A stretch of 41,972 nt of DNA from Chloroflexota bacterium. GTDB lineage: Bacteria > Chloroflexota > Limnocylindria > Limnocylindrales > CSP1-4. Within the stretch, counting starts at the first letter, position 1. Every line of letters begins with the position of its first letter. The position numbers and the translations under genes were made by a program. The notes under the pieces are model-generated. The model was not told the origin of the DNA. It worked only from the letters and a program-made list of their open reading frames with translations, and searched no databases. Of the stretch, positions 15,644 to 24,783 are shown one piece after another. The stretch spans positions 1-41,972 of the forward strand of contig VBFG01000008.1 in the NCBI GenBank assembly GCA_005882635.1, in the 5' to 3' direction.

Positions 15644-16992
15644 GTCGAGGCGCGATCCAGGACGACGCGCCCGTTCTTGATCACCGTCCGGACGAGATCC
15701 GCGGCGGGCCAGTACGGGATCTGGCGCGCCGTCGGGACGTTCCAGATCACCAGGTCGGCCCGTTTGCCCGCCTCGAGCGACCCGATCTCGTCGGCCAGCC
15801 CGAGGGCCAGCGCCGCGTTGATCGTGACCGCGGCGAGGACCTCGTCCGGCGCCATCCGCAGGTTGACGCACGCGGCGGTCATCGCCAGCGGCAGGCTCGG
15901 GGTCGGCGAGGTGCCGGGGTTGAAGTCCGTCCCGATCGCGACCGGCACCCCGCGGTCGATGAACGTCCTCGCCGGCGCGTGGTGGTCCTTCATCAGGAAC
16001 CAGGTCGTCGCCGGGAGCAGCGTCGCCACGACCGGGCGGCCATCCGCGGCGGCCGAGGCCAGGGCGTCAATCCCGGCCTCCGACGGTGTCGCGAGGTGGT
16101 CGGCGCTCGACGCCCCGATCTCGGCGGCGAGCTCCGCGCCACCGCTCGGCGCCAGCTCGTCGGCATGGAGACGCGGTCGCAGGCCGTATCCCGCGGCGGC
16201 CTCGAGGATCCGCCGCGACTGGTCGGTGTCGAAGACGCCCTCCTCGCAGAACACGTCCGCCGCGACGGCCCGACCCTGGGCAGCGACGCCCGGCAGCTGC
16301 TCGTCGAGCAGCAGCCGGACGTAGGCCTCGGTCGCATTCGGGCGGTCGCGGAGCTCGGGCGGAACGGCGTGCGCGCCGAGCCAGGTCGGGACGATGTCGA
16401 CCGGGCCCTCCGTCCCGAGCTGGTGAGCGACTTCGAGCAGGCGCAGCTCGGTCGGGAGGTCGAGGCCGTAGCCGGACTTCGCCTCGACCGTCGTGACGCC
16501 GTGTCCGAGCATCTCGTCGAGCCAGCGACGGCCGTGCGTGGCCAGGTCGTCGGCCGACGCGGCGCGCGTCGCGGCCACGGTCGACAGGATGCCGCCGCCG
16601 GCGGCCAGGATCTCGAGGTAGCCGGCGCCTCGCTGGCGGAGCTCGAGCTCGTCCTCGCGACTCCCCGCGAACAGGAGATGGGTGTGCGGGTCGACGAGGC
16701 CCGGCGTCACGGTGCCGCCGCTCGCATCGAGGACGGCGAACTGGTGCAGGGCGTAGCCCTCCCCCGCGATCCGTCGCTCCAGGTCGGCCCGGCTCGCCAC
16801 GCCAACGATCCGTCCGGCCCACGAGGCGACCGCCGGGTCGTCGCCGTCTGTGGCCAGCCGGCGATCGACCTCGCCCTGGGCCGAGCCCATCCGCGGCCCA
16901 CCGCCAAGCGTGTCGATCTCGGCCGCGCCGACCACGAGCAGGCCGGGCAGCTCCGGCTGGTCGCGACCGCCCGAGATGAGGCGGAGGCTCAC
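15640..16992 (-). CDS. hutI: Imidazolonepropionase
   Basis: 450 residues from a GTG at 16992, 28 nt after ftcD. The longer open frame upstream overlaps ftcD and reads as low-complexity Pro/Ser, so it is rejected. HutI hydrolyses 4-imidazolone-5-propanoate to N-formimino-glutamate, step 3 of histidine breakdown. Amidohydrolase metal ligands are seen: H103-T-H105 in VDPHTHLLFAG, HADE, and the Asp of GTDFNPG; substrate residues sit in EAKSGYGL. The start of the mature fold (LLVVGAAEIDT) matches the family's usual N-terminus. It is probably co-transcribed with ftcD, which makes the next enzyme of the pathway. Convergent with the UlaG-like gene, sharing CTAG. Confidence 0.95.
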   Translation of the reverse strand: MSLRLISGGRDQPELPGLLVVGAAEIDTLGGGPRMGSAQGEVDRRLATDGDDPAVASWAGRIVGVASRADLERRIAGEGYALHQFAVLDASGGTVTPGLVDPHTHLLFAGSREDELELRQRGAGYLEILAAGGGILSTVAATRAASADDLATHGRRWLDEMLGHGVTTVEAKSGYGLDLPTELRLLEVAHQLGTEGPVDIVPTWLGAHAVPPELRDRPNATEAYVRLLLDEQLPGVAAQGRAVAADVFCEEGVFDTDQSRRILEAAAGYGLRPRLHADELAPSGGAELAAEIGASSADHLATPSEAGIDALASAAADGRPVVATLLPATTWFLMKDHHAPARTFIDRGVPVAIGTDFNPGTSPTPSLPLAMTAACVNLRMAPDEVLAAVTINAALALGLADEIGSLEAGKRADLVIWNVPTARQIPYWPAADLVRTVIKNGRVVLDRAST

Positions 16993-17020
16993 GAGCCTCG
17001 GCGCATGCTGCCCACGACCG

Positions 17021-18049
17021 TCACCGGCTCGCCCCGGACTCGGCGGCGGCCAGGCGGAGCTCGAGCGCCTGGAGAGGGCTGAAGTCGCGGAGCTTGAGGA
17101 ACCGGGCGGCGGCGGCCAGGCGCTCGTCGGCCGGCCCGTCCCGCGGGGCATCGACGTGGTCGGCGACGTCGAGGAACGCGGCGAGCGGCGCCAGTCCGAT
17201 CAGCTCGGACTCGTACAGCTCGATGCCGTCCTCGGCGGCTTCTGCCCGGACGACCTCCCACACCCGCCACAGGGGCGTGACCCGGAAGTCGAGCAGATTC
17301 ATCGAGACCTGAGCGCGGTCAACCGTTTCTGTCGCGCCGGGCGGGGTCTCGGAGATCTGGAACCCGTTGGCCTGGACCTTCGGCAGCCCGCCGCCGGACT
17401 CACGGATCCGGCGGGCGATCCGCTTGGCGAGGTCGACGTCGGGTGAGTCGAGGTTGATGTTGTAGGCGATGAGGAACGGACGGGCTCCCACGGCGACGGC
17501 ACCGGCAGATGGGTGCATCCGAGTCGGTCCCAGATCGGGCTCCCGGCCGTGCTGGCCGATCTCCGCCTTGAGGCCCTCGTACTGGCCGCGGCGGACGTCG
17601 GCGAGCTTGACCCGGTCGGACCGGCGTGCGGCCTGGGCGTAGAGGTAGACGGGCAGGTCGAAGCGCTCGGCGATCCGCGCCCCGAAGTCGCGGGCGATGT
17701 CCACTGCCTCGTCCATCGTCGTGTCGCCGAGCGGGACGAAGGGGATGACGTCGACCGCCCCGATCCGGGGATGCTCGCCCCAGTGGGTATCCATGTCGAT
17801 CTCGCGGACCGCGGCGGCGACCAGCTGCTCGAGGGCATCGGCGACCGGGCCCGCCGGGCCGGCCAGGGTGAAGACCGAGCGGTTGTGGCTCGCGTCGCTG
17901 GTCCGGTCGAGGAGGTGGACGCCCGGAACGCTGGCGATCGCGTTCGCCAGCCGCTCGACGACATCCAGCCGGCGGCCCTCGGAGACATTGGGGACGGACT
18001 CGATCAGCCGGTCGTCGAGCGCGCGTGCCTGGGCTGACATCGGGTCCAT
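17021..18049 (-). CDS. ftcD: Glutamate formimidoyltransferase
   Basis: 342 residues. It moves the formimino group from formimino-glutamate to THF, releasing glutamate. Family marks: ESVPNVSEGR (residues 17-26), DASHNRSVFT, and THWGEHPRIGAVDVIPF with H89 and H93. It has only the transferase part; the cyclodeaminase half, fused in the animal enzyme, is a separate gene (fchA) 12.5 kb away. ATG at 18049, or ATG three codons later. First gene of ftcD-hutI, transcribed away from the MFS gene across a 131-bp region that carries a repeated CTAAC operator-like motif. Confidence 0.95.
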   Translation of the reverse strand: MDPMSAQARALDDRLIESVPNVSEGRRLDVVERLANAIASVPGVHLLDRTSDASHNRSVFTLAGPAGPVADALEQLVAAAVREIDMDTHWGEHPRIGAVDVIPFVPLGDTTMDEAVDIARDFGARIAERFDLPVYLYAQAARRSDRVKLADVRRGQYEGLKAEIGQHGREPDLGPTRMHPSAGAVAVGARPFLIAYNINLDSPDVDLAKRIARRIRESGGGLPKVQANGFQISETPPGATETVDRAQVSMNLLDFRVTPLWRVWEVVRAEAAEDGIELYESELIGLAPLAAFLDVADHVDAPRDGPADERLAAAARFLKLRDFSPLQALELRLAAAESGASR

Positions 18050-18110
18050 CGTGCCACGGTTGGATGGTGACGGGCGACCTCGGGACGGGGTCGTGGCGCT
18101 GCTGGGGACG

Positions 18111-18141
18111 TTGACTAACGGGTGTTAGACCGTAGACTAAC
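18111..18141 (+). promoter_or_regulatory. MFS promoter with CTAAC/GTTAG operator
   Basis: TTGACT (18111-18116), 16 nt, TAGACT (18133-18138) form a good promoter. CTAAC (18115-18119), GTTAG (18124-18128) and CTAAC (18137-18141) overlap it; the first pair is an inverted repeat with 4-nt spacing and GACTAAC recurs 22 bp apart. A TetR- or MarR-type repressor would fit; none is encoded next door. Confidence 0.6.
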
Positions 18142-18180
18142 AATGCCCCAGGCCTTCGACCCCACCGCCCGAGGTACCCC

Positions 18181-19500
18181 TTGGCCTCCCCGACCCGGCC
18201 GCGCAGCGGATTGCTGCGTCACCCAGACTTCCTGAAGCTCTGGACCGCCGAGACCGTCAGCGTCTTCGGGACGCAGGTCACGCTCCTCGCGTTGCCGCTC
18301 GTGGCCGCGACGATCCTGCAGGTCTCGCCGTTCGAGTTCGCCCTCCTTGGGACGATCGAGTTCCTGCCGTTCATCCTCCTCAGCCTGCCGGCCGGCGTCT
18401 GGGTCGACCGGTTGCGGCGCCGCCCGATCCTGATCGTCGGGGACCTGGGGCGGGCGATCAGCCTCATCTCGATCCCGCTCGCCTATTCCGTCGGCGCCCT
18501 GACGATCTGGCAGCTGTACGTCGTCGCGTTCGTGAACGGCTGCCTCACGGTCTTCTTCGACGTCGCCTACCAGAGCTACCTGCCGTCGATCGTCGACCGC
18601 GATCAGCTCGTCGAAGGCAACTCGAGGCTCGAGATCAGCCGGTCGGCGTCGCAGCTCGCGGGCCCGGGCCTCTCCGGCGTGCTGATCGGCTTCCTGACGG
18701 CACCGTTCGCGATCGTCGTCGACGCGATCAGCTACGTCCTCTCGGCCTTGTTCGTCTTCGGCATTCGCCGGGCTGAGCCGCCGATCGAGCCGCACGACGA
18801 GACGACGGGTCCCCGGCCATCGATGCGGAGCGAGATCGCAACGGGCCTCCGCTACGTGACGGGGCACCGCTGGCTGCGGTCGATCGCCGCGTCGACCGGG
18901 ACATCGAACTTCTTCACCAATGTCTTCATGGCGATCCTGATCCTCTACCTCGTCCGGGACCACGGCTTCACCCCGCAGAGCCTCGGCTTTGCGTTCTCGA
19001 TCGGCTCGGTCGGCGTCCTCGCCGCTGCGCTGACGACGAGCCGGCTGACCGCACGGCTGGGCGTCGGCCGGATGCTCGTCCTGACGGCGATCGGCTTCAG
19101 CGTGTCGGCCTTGCCCGTCGCGGCGGCGCCCGAGGCGGCACTCTTCGCCGCGGTCGCGGCCACGACCTTCATCGGCGGCTTCTGCAGCGTCGCCTGGAAC
19201 ATCAACCAGGTGAGTCTCCGCCAGGCGATCACCCCACCGCGGATGCAGGGCAAGATGAATGCGACGATGCGGTTCATCGTCTGGGGCACGATCCCGCTCG
19301 GCCAGATCGTCGGTGGCGCGCTCGCGACGGTCATCGGCCTCCAACCCACGATCTGGGTCGGCGCGGTCGGTGGGCTGATCGCCTTCCTCCCGGTCGCGCT
19401 GTCGCCCGTCCGGGAGATCGTGACGATGCCCGCACCGGTCGATGATTCGGAGGCATCGTCGGGCGGATCGACCGCTCAGCCGGCGGCATCCGGCGGCTGA
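18181..19500 (+). CDS. MFS exporter (DHA3/EntS-like)
   Basis: 439 residues, TTG start at 18181 supported by GAGG 8 nt upstream. About twelve membrane segments; the N-terminus HPDFLKLWTAETVSVFGTQVTLLALP is typical of MFS_3 transporters (EntS, macrolide and drug exporters), with the loop motif VDRLRRRPILIVGDLGRA after the second segment. It probably exports a small hydrophobic compound by proton antiport. It splits the hut genes but faces the other way from ftcD. Its promoter contains repeated CTAAC elements, so it is likely induced by a ligand through a repressor encoded elsewhere. A link to histidine use is not shown. Confidence 0.85.
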   Translation: MASPTRPRSGLLRHPDFLKLWTAETVSVFGTQVTLLALPLVAATILQVSPFEFALLGTIEFLPFILLSLPAGVWVDRLRRRPILIVGDLGRAISLISIPLAYSVGALTIWQLYVVAFVNGCLTVFFDVAYQSYLPSIVDRDQLVEGNSRLEISRSASQLAGPGLSGVLIGFLTAPFAIVVDAISYVLSALFVFGIRRAEPPIEPHDETTGPRPSMRSEIATGLRYVTGHRWLRSIAASTGTSNFFTNVFMAILILYLVRDHGFTPQSLGFAFSIGSVGVLAAALTTSRLTARLGVGRMLVLTAIGFSVSALPVAAAPEAALFAAVAATTFIGGFCSVAWNINQVSLRQAITPPRMQGKMNATMRFIVWGTIPLGQIVGGALATVIGLQPTIWVGAVGGLIAFLPVALSPVREIVTMPAPVDDSEASSGGSTAQPAASGG

Positions 19501-19513
19501 CGGCAAGGAGCGC

Positions 19514-19526
19514 GGGCCGCCGGCCC
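19514..19526. terminator. Hairpin between convergent MFS and hutU genes
   Basis: GGGCC-GCC-GGCCC, a short GC stem in the 47-bp gap between the two stops. No T-run. Confidence 0.35.
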
Positions 19527-19547
19527 CCGGAGGCGCCCGGAATTGCC

Positions 19548-21206
19548 CTAGTCGAGCATCGGGATCCTGATGCCGCGCTCTCGAGCAACCTCGATGGCCC
19601 GCTCGTAGCCGGCGTCGACGTGGCGGACGACACCCATCCCGGGATCCGTCGTCAAGACGCGTTCCAGCTTCCGGGCCGCGATCTCTGTCCCGTCGGCGAC
19701 GGCAACCATTCCGGCGTGCTGGCTGTAGCCGATCCCGACTCCACCGCCGTGATGGATCGAGACCCACGTCGCGCCGGCGGCCGTGTTGACGAGAGCGTTG
19801 AGGAGCGGCCAGTCGGCGACCGCGTCCGAGCCGTCGGCCATTGACTCGGTCTCGCGGTTCGGTGAGGCGACCGATCCGGCATCGAGGTGGTCCCGGCCGA
19901 TGACGATCGGGGCGCCGACCTCGCCGGCCGCGACAAGGCGGTTGAACTCGAGGCCCGCCTTCGCCCGCTCGCCGTAGCCGAGCCAGCAGATCCGGGCCGG
20001 GAGGCCCTGGAACGGCACCTTCTCGGCGGCCATCGTCAGCCAGCGACGAAGCCCGGAATCGTCCGGGAACAGCTCGAGGATCGCCCGGTCCGTCCGGGCG
20101 ATGTCGGCCGGGTCGCCGCTCAGGGCGGCCCAGCGGAATGGTCCGCGGCCCTCGCAGAACAGGGGCCGCACGAATGCCGGCACGAACCCCGGATAATCGA
20201 ACGCGTTCGCGACGCCCGCGTCCTTCGCCTGGGCCCGCAAGTTGTTGCCATAGTCGAAGACGACGGAACCGGCCTCCTGGAACGCGAGCATCGCCCGGAC
20301 GTGATCGGCCATGGCCGCCATCGACCGCCGGACGTACTCGTCCGGCTGGGTCCGCCGGAGGATCGCCGCGTCGTCGAGCGAGATCTCCTCCGGGACGTAG
20401 CCGCCCAGCGCATCGTGAGCGGAGGTCTGGTCCGTGACCACGTCGAAGCGCTCACCCGCCCGGGCCCAGGCCGGCTCGATCTCGGCGGCATTCCCGATCA
20501 ACGCGACGGACTGGGCGGTGCCCGCCGCGGCGGCCTCGCGGGCCCAGGCCAGCGCTTCGGCCGGCTCCGCCGACAGCCGGTCCACGTAGCCGATGTCGAG
20601 ACGCCGCCGTGCGCGCAGCTCGTCGACCTCGATCGCGAGACAGACGCCGCCGTTCATCGTCACCGCCAGCGGCTGCGCGCCGCCCATGCCGCCCAGACCG
20701 GCGGTCAGCACGACCCGCCCCGCGAGCGATCCGTCGAAGTGCTGGCGGGCCATCTCCGCGAACGTCTCGTAGGTGCCCTGGAGGATCCCCTGGGTCCCGA
20801 TGTAGATCCAGGAACCCGCGGTCATCTGGCCGTACATCATCAGGCCCCGCCGCTCCAGGTCCCGGAAGACGTCCCACGTCGCCCATTTGCCGACGAGGTT
20901 CGAGTTGGCGATGAGGACCCGGGGCGCCCACTCGTGGGTTCGGAACACCGCGACGGGCTTGCCGGACTGGACGAGGAGCGTCTCGTCGTCGGCGAGCCCC
21001 CGCAGCTCGCGGACGATCGCGTCGAAGGCATCCCAGGAGCGGGCGGCGCGGCCGGTCCCGCCATAGACGACGAGCTGGTCGGGGTTCTCCGCGACCTCCG
21101 GATCGAGGTTGTTCATCAGCATCCGGAGGGCGGCCTCCTGGGGCCAGCCCAGACAGGACAGCTCGGGGCCGCGCGGGGCGCGGACGGGTCGAGGACCGCT
21201 CGTCAT
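19548..21206 (-). CDS. hutU: Urocanate hydratase
   Basis: 552 residues from the ATG at 21206; a GTG at 21218 is also possible. It adds water to urocanate to give imidazolone propionate, using tightly bound NAD. The NAD-binding [10 protein letters not shown] is at about 170-179, and the family core [16 protein letters not shown] and [16 protein letters not shown]-like stretch (here [15 protein letters not shown]) are intact, as is the C-terminal [15 protein letters not shown]. Length is normal. It is the last gene of the minus-strand run that starts with hutH; three unrelated small genes lie between, which is unusual for hut clusters. Identification is secure. Confidence 0.96.
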   Translation of the reverse strand: MTSGPRPVRAPRGPELSCLGWPQEAALRMLMNNLDPEVAENPDQLVVYGGTGRAARSWDAFDAIVRELRGLADDETLLVQSGKPVAVFRTHEWAPRVLIANSNLVGKWATWDVFRDLERRGLMMYGQMTAGSWIYIGTQGILQGTYETFAEMARQHFDGSLAGRVVLTAGLGGMGGAQPLAVTMNGGVCLAIEVDELRARRRLDIGYVDRLSAEPAEALAWAREAAAAGTAQSVALIGNAAEIEPAWARAGERFDVVTDQTSAHDALGGYVPEEISLDDAAILRRTQPDEYVRRSMAAMADHVRAMLAFQEAGSVVFDYGNNLRAQAKDAGVANAFDYPGFVPAFVRPLFCEGRGPFRWAALSGDPADIARTDRAILELFPDDSGLRRWLTMAAEKVPFQGLPARICWLGYGERAKAGLEFNRLVAAGEVGAPIVIGRDHLDAGSVASPNRETESMADGSDAVADWPLLNALVNTAAGATWVSIHHGGGVGIGYSQHAGMVAVADGTEIAARKLERVLTTDPGMGVVRHVDAGYERAIEVARERGIRIPMLD

Positions 21207-21276
21207 GGTTCGACCCACGTCATCGATCGATCCTAGCCCGCGCCCATCGGCGCGGGTGAGCCGTCACGCCGCGCCG

Positions 21277-21906
21277 TCACGCCGGCAGCCGTCGGAGGAC
21301 CCGTTCGCCGAGGCGGTCGGGGCCGACCGACGTCAGCGACAGCACGATCGAACCGCCGGCGAGCCGGACGTGATAGGTGATCGCGCCGGCCGCGCACGTC
21401 CCGATGAAGACGGTCCGGCCGTTGATGACGGTCTCGGCGTGACCGGCGACGCCGCCGGCCGTCGCGCAGGCCGACTGGTCGTAGGAGTCCCGATAGCCGC
21501 GGAACCACGCCTCGCCCGCGGACGAGTCGCGGAGGCGGGCGACGCTCGCCACGACGAAGTCGGCCGGCGGCGACTGGCCGGTCACCGTGAACAGCCCGAT
21601 CGCGAGTGCCGAAACGTCCGCCGCCAGGCGGGGGTCCGCGGCGACCTCGTCGGTCGTGTCCGGGTCGTATGAGAACGCGATCCCGTCGCCGGCCGTCGGG
21701 GCGAACTGGAGCAGCGCTTCGTCCGAGACAACCGCCGGACTCTCGGCCGGAGCCGTCGCCTCCGACGACGTGGAAGGATTCCGGGACGCCGGCGCTGACG
21801 AGGAAGGCTGCCCCTCGGGCGACGCCGCAGCCGACGGGCTGACCGGAAGCGAGGTCGAACAGCCGACGAGGAGCAGCCCGACGATGCCGAGAAGACGGAG
21901 CCTCAA
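21277..21906 (-). CDS. Small lipoprotein of unknown function
   Basis: 209 residues. The TTG start at 21906 overlaps the TGA stop of the VOC gene (TTGA), so translation is probably coupled. Immediately after the start is a signal with lipobox: RLRLLGIVGLLLVGC-S, Cys at 16. A Ser/Pro/Ala-rich linker of ~45 residues precedes a compact domain with two Cys (QSACATAG and FIGTCAAG) that could form a disulfide. I do not recognise the family. The longer open frame extending to 22809 is out of register with real genes and is rejected upstream of the lipobox. Confidence 0.7.
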   Translation of the reverse strand: MRLRLLGIVGLLLVGCSTSLPVSPSAAASPEGQPSSSAPASRNPSTSSEATAPAESPAVVSDEALLQFAPTAGDGIAFSYDPDTTDEVAADPRLAADVSALAIGLFTVTGQSPPADFVVASVARLRDSSAGEAWFRGYRDSYDQSACATAGGVAGHAETVINGRTVFIGTCAAGAITYHVRLAGGSIVLSLTSVGPDRLGERVLRRLPA

Positions 21907-22325
21907 GCGGGCAGCCGGTCGGTGTCCTCGGCCGGTCGGGTGAACGCCGATTCGTAGAACTGCAGCGGATTGCCCTCCGGGTCCCACAGGAAGCAGAACG
22001 AGCCGTACGCGGTCCGAACCACCTCTTCGTGGCGGACGCCGGCGCTGTCGAGGCGGCGGATGGCGAGCGCGAGATTGTCGACGATCAGCTCCGGGACGAC
22101 GCCGCCCCGGCGGTAGTCCTTCGGCTCGGCCGACGCCGTTCCGCCAGAGATCAGCGACAGGCTCGTGCCCTGCGTCGCGTCGAACCGGATGAACGTTCGC
22201 GTCCGGTAGAGGAGCCGCAGGCCGATGACGTCGCGGTAGAACTTCAGCTCCGCCTCCGCGTCCTCGACGAAGATCAGCGCCCCCCGGACCTTGCTGACGT
22301 TGCCGAGCGCCTGGATCATCGACAT
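21903..22325 (-). CDS. VOC-family (glyoxalase-like) protein
   Basis: 140 residues, ATG at 22325 with GAGGGT 8 nt upstream. Vicinal-oxygen-chelate fold: ALIFVEDAEAELKFYRDVIGLRLLYR at the first betaalphabeta unit and the second unit ending WDPEGNPLQFYESAF, with E in the usual metal position. VOC proteins are dioxygenases, isomerases or antibiotic-binding proteins; the substrate cannot be told. It ends in a TTGA overlap with the lipoprotein gene. Middle gene of GNAT-VOC-lipoprotein, an apparently unrelated insert between hutH and hutU. Confidence 0.85.
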   Translation of the reverse strand: MSMIQALGNVSKVRGALIFVEDAEAELKFYRDVIGLRLLYRTRTFIRFDATQGTSLSLISGGTASAEPKDYRRGGVVPELIVDNLALAIRRLDSAGVRHEEVVRTAYGSFCFLWDPEGNPLQFYESAFTRPAEDTDRLPA

Positions 22326-22369
22326 CGAACAGACCCTCGTCGTGAGCGCTGACGGCCGGACGGTACCAC

Positions 22370-23140
22370 TCAGCCGAGCTCGCGGCGGACCACAGGGAAC
22401 CGCTCGTCGTCCACGGCGATGTGGAACCCGGCCGTCGCCCAGAACTCCGGAGTCGCGGCGCTCGTGGCGTCCGGTCGGGTGCCGCGCTCCGGATAGGCCT
22501 CGACCGCCGCGAAGCCGCGCCGCGCGAGGTCGTCGCACACATCCCGGACGAGCGCTGCCGCGTGGCCCTGGCCGCGCGCCTCGGCCGTCGTCGCGATGCA
22601 CGTGATGACCGCCGGCAGCGGCGCCTCGGGTAGCTGTGGATAGAGGTCGCGGAGGCGCTGGGCCCGAGGGTAGGCCGACAGCGGGCCGAACTGGGCATAC
22701 GCGACCGCGACGTCGTCGACGAGGAGCACCTTCGCGTAGCTCCCGAAGACCGCCAGCCCGCGACCGAGGAGGCCGAGCTTGCGCGGCCCACCCTCGCCCA
22801 CGCCCGCACGGGCCCGCGGCGTCGGGGCGAACGGGTTGTCGGCCGGCTCGTCGTCGTCGTCGGCGAACGGGTTGAACGCCGGTCCGCTCGAGCGATCCGT
22901 CCGCGCGAACGGGTTGAAGTCCGGCTCAGACCGCGGGGGCGCGAACGGGTTGTCGGCCGCGGGGCCCGCCGGCGGCGGAGCCGGCGCGGCCTCGAGCCAT
23001 GACGCTCGGGCGGCCTTGGACCCCCGATCGGCGTCCTCCCAGTAGTCGCAGGTCCGGTGGTCGAAGCCCGGATCGGCGCATGGCGGGATCAGCCGGAAGG
23101 AGGCGTCCGCGGTGACGTCGACGATGCGGACCTGCATCAT
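22370..23140 (-). CDS. GNAT acetyltransferase with four NPF repeats
   Basis: 256 residues. The ATG at 23140 overlaps the hutH stop (ATGA), so the two are translationally coupled. The C-terminal half is a GNAT domain: AVITCIATTAEARGQGHAAALVRDVCDDLARRGF holds motif A (R-G-Q-G-H-A), which binds acetyl-CoA. The fold is interrupted after ~50 residues by a polar, Pro-rich stretch with NPFA or NPF at 64-66, 76-78, 90-92 and 102-104. This insert is not part of the GNAT fold and may be a linear interaction motif. Substrate unknown. Confidence 0.8.
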   Translation of the reverse strand: MMQVRIVDVTADASFRLIPPCADPGFDHRTCDYWEDADRGSKAARASWLEAAPAPPPAGPAADNPFAPPRSEPDFNPFARTDRSSGPAFNPFADDDDEPADNPFAPTPRARAGVGEGGPRKLGLLGRGLAVFGSYAKVLLVDDVAVAYAQFGPLSAYPRAQRLRDLYPQLPEAPLPAVITCIATTAEARGQGHAAALVRDVCDDLARRGFAAVEAYPERGTRPDATSAATPEFWATAGFHIAVDDERFPVVRRELG

Positions 23141-24753
23141 CGATCGCGGACCGTTTCGCGGCCGTTGCCAGCGAACCGGGCGAGCTCGCCGCGATGGACC
23201 AGGGCGGTCACGCTCGCGAGATCGGGACCCATCTCGCGGTCCGCGTCGACGTGCCGGGCGACGGATCGGACGAGGGCGTGCGCTTCACGAACGCCCTCGC
23301 CGGCCGCGACGTCAGCGAGCGCCGCGAGCCGGAGGTCGAGCGCCTGGGCCGCGCACAGCGCCTCGATGGCGAGGATCCGCTCGACGTGACCGAGCACCAT
23401 CCGGGCGTGCCGGCCGGCGATCGGCCCCATCGAGACGTGATCCTCCTGGTTGGCGCTGGTCGGGATCGAGTCGACCGTCGCCGGATGGGCGAGCACCTTG
23501 TTCTCCGAGACGAGGGCGGCCGCCGAGTACTGCAGGAGCATCAGCCCGGAGTCCAGCCCGGAGGCTGGGGCGAGGAACGCCGGCAGGCCGCCGTTCAGGT
23601 GCGGGTCGAGGAGGAGCGCCGTCCGCCGCTCGCTGATCGACCCGAGCTCGGCGATCGCGATCTTCGCGAAGTCGAGGGCAAGGGCGATCGGCTCGCCGTG
23701 GAAGTTGCCGCCGCTGATCACCCGCCCGCCGCCCGTCGCCAGGGCATCACGCGCGGCCACGCCGCCCTCGGGGAAGACGAGCGGGTTGTCGGTGGCGCTG
23801 TTCATCTCGATGTCGAGGACCCGCCGGAGGTGGTCGAGCGTATCGCGGACCGCCCCGTGGACCTGCGGCACGCAGCGGAGCGAGTAGGGGTCCTGGACCT
23901 TGTGCCCGGTCGACTTGTGCGCCGTCTGGAGGGACGAGTCCCGCAGGAGGTGCCGGAGCTCCGCCGCCACCTCGATCTGGCCCGGATGAGGCCGGGCCAG
24001 CTGATACGCCGACGCGAACGCCACGTCCGTCCCCAGCAGCGCCTCGACCGACATCGCCGCCACCGTGCTCGCGGTCCGGACCAACCGATCGGCGTCGGCC
24101 AGGAGGAGCGCCCCCAGCGCCGACATCAGCTGCGTCCCGTTCAGGAGGGCGAGCCCCTCCTTCGGACCGAGCGTGAGCGGCTCGAGCCCCACCTCCCGCA
24201 ACGCGACGAGGGCGGGCACGTCGTGGCCGGCGAGCTCGACGTGGCCACGGCCGATCAACGGCAGGGCGAGATGGGCGAGCGGCGCGAGGTCGCCCGACGC
24301 GCCGACGGACCCCTGGGCTGGCACGACCGGCTGGACGCCGCGGCGAAGGAACTCGAGCAGCTGATCGACGATCGCGGGACGGGCCCCACTGTGACCGAGG
24401 GCCAGGGTGTTGGCACGGAGGAGGAGCATCGCCCGGACCACGTCGCGGGGCAGCGGCTCGCCGATCCCGACGGCATGGCTGACGAGCAGATTCTCCTGGA
24501 GACGGGCCGCGTCGGCCGGGTCGATCGTCCGGTCGGCGAGCGCCCCGAACCCGGTCGTGACGCCGTAGACGACCTCGCCGTCGGCGACGAGTCGGTCGAT
24601 GACGTCGCGGGCTTCCTGCATCCGCTCGCGCGCCCGGGGATCGAGCTGGACCTCGGCACCGTGACGGGCGACGGCCTCGACGTCGGCGATCGAGAGGTTC
24701 GCCCCCGTCAGGACGATCGGATCGGTCGGGCTGGATCTCCCGTGGACGGTCAC
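23137..24753 (-). CDS. hutH: Histidine ammonia-lyase
   Basis: 538 residues from the GTG at 24753 (MTVHGRSSPTDPIVLTG). It deaminates histidine to urocanate, the first step of the hut route. Ala-Ser-Gly at 152-154 (GSVGASGDLAPLAHLAL) makes the MIO electrophile; Tyr63 in YGVTTGFG is the usual active-site Tyr. Length is normal for the family. The open frame runs 190 codons further upstream, but that part has no family similarity and overlaps dedA, so it is rejected. TATCGT 6 nt before the GTG and no SD indicate a leaderless mRNA. Only 30 bp separate it from the divergent dedA start. It leads a chain ending at hutU. Confidence 0.96.
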   Translation of the reverse strand: MTVHGRSSPTDPIVLTGANLSIADVEAVARHGAEVQLDPRARERMQEARDVIDRLVADGEVVYGVTTGFGALADRTIDPADAARLQENLLVSHAVGIGEPLPRDVVRAMLLLRANTLALGHSGARPAIVDQLLEFLRRGVQPVVPAQGSVGASGDLAPLAHLALPLIGRGHVELAGHDVPALVALREVGLEPLTLGPKEGLALLNGTQLMSALGALLLADADRLVRTASTVAAMSVEALLGTDVAFASAYQLARPHPGQIEVAAELRHLLRDSSLQTAHKSTGHKVQDPYSLRCVPQVHGAVRDTLDHLRRVLDIEMNSATDNPLVFPEGGVAARDALATGGGRVISGGNFHGEPIALALDFAKIAIAELGSISERRTALLLDPHLNGGLPAFLAPASGLDSGLMLLQYSAAALVSENKVLAHPATVDSIPTSANQEDHVSMGPIAGRHARMVLGHVERILAIEALCAAQALDLRLAALADVAAGEGVREAHALVRSVARHVDADREMGPDLASVTALVHRGELARFAGNGRETVRDR

Positions 24754-24759
24754 GACCCA

Positions 24760-24777
24760 ACGATAGTCGGCTACGCT
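24760..24777. promoter_or_regulatory. Divergent leaderless promoters of hutH and dedA
   Basis: TATCGT on the minus strand (24765-24760) lies 6 nt before the GTG of hutH; TACGCT on the plus strand (24772-24777) lies 6 nt before the ATG of dedA. The two start codons are 30 bp apart, so transcripts probably begin at the codons themselves. Confidence 0.4.
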
Positions 24778-24783
24778 CCGCCG

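Noticed and set aside
21907-22809. Upstream extension of the lipoprotein frame
   Set aside because: Runs opposite in register to the VOC and GNAT genes; the signal peptide with lipobox starts at 21906.
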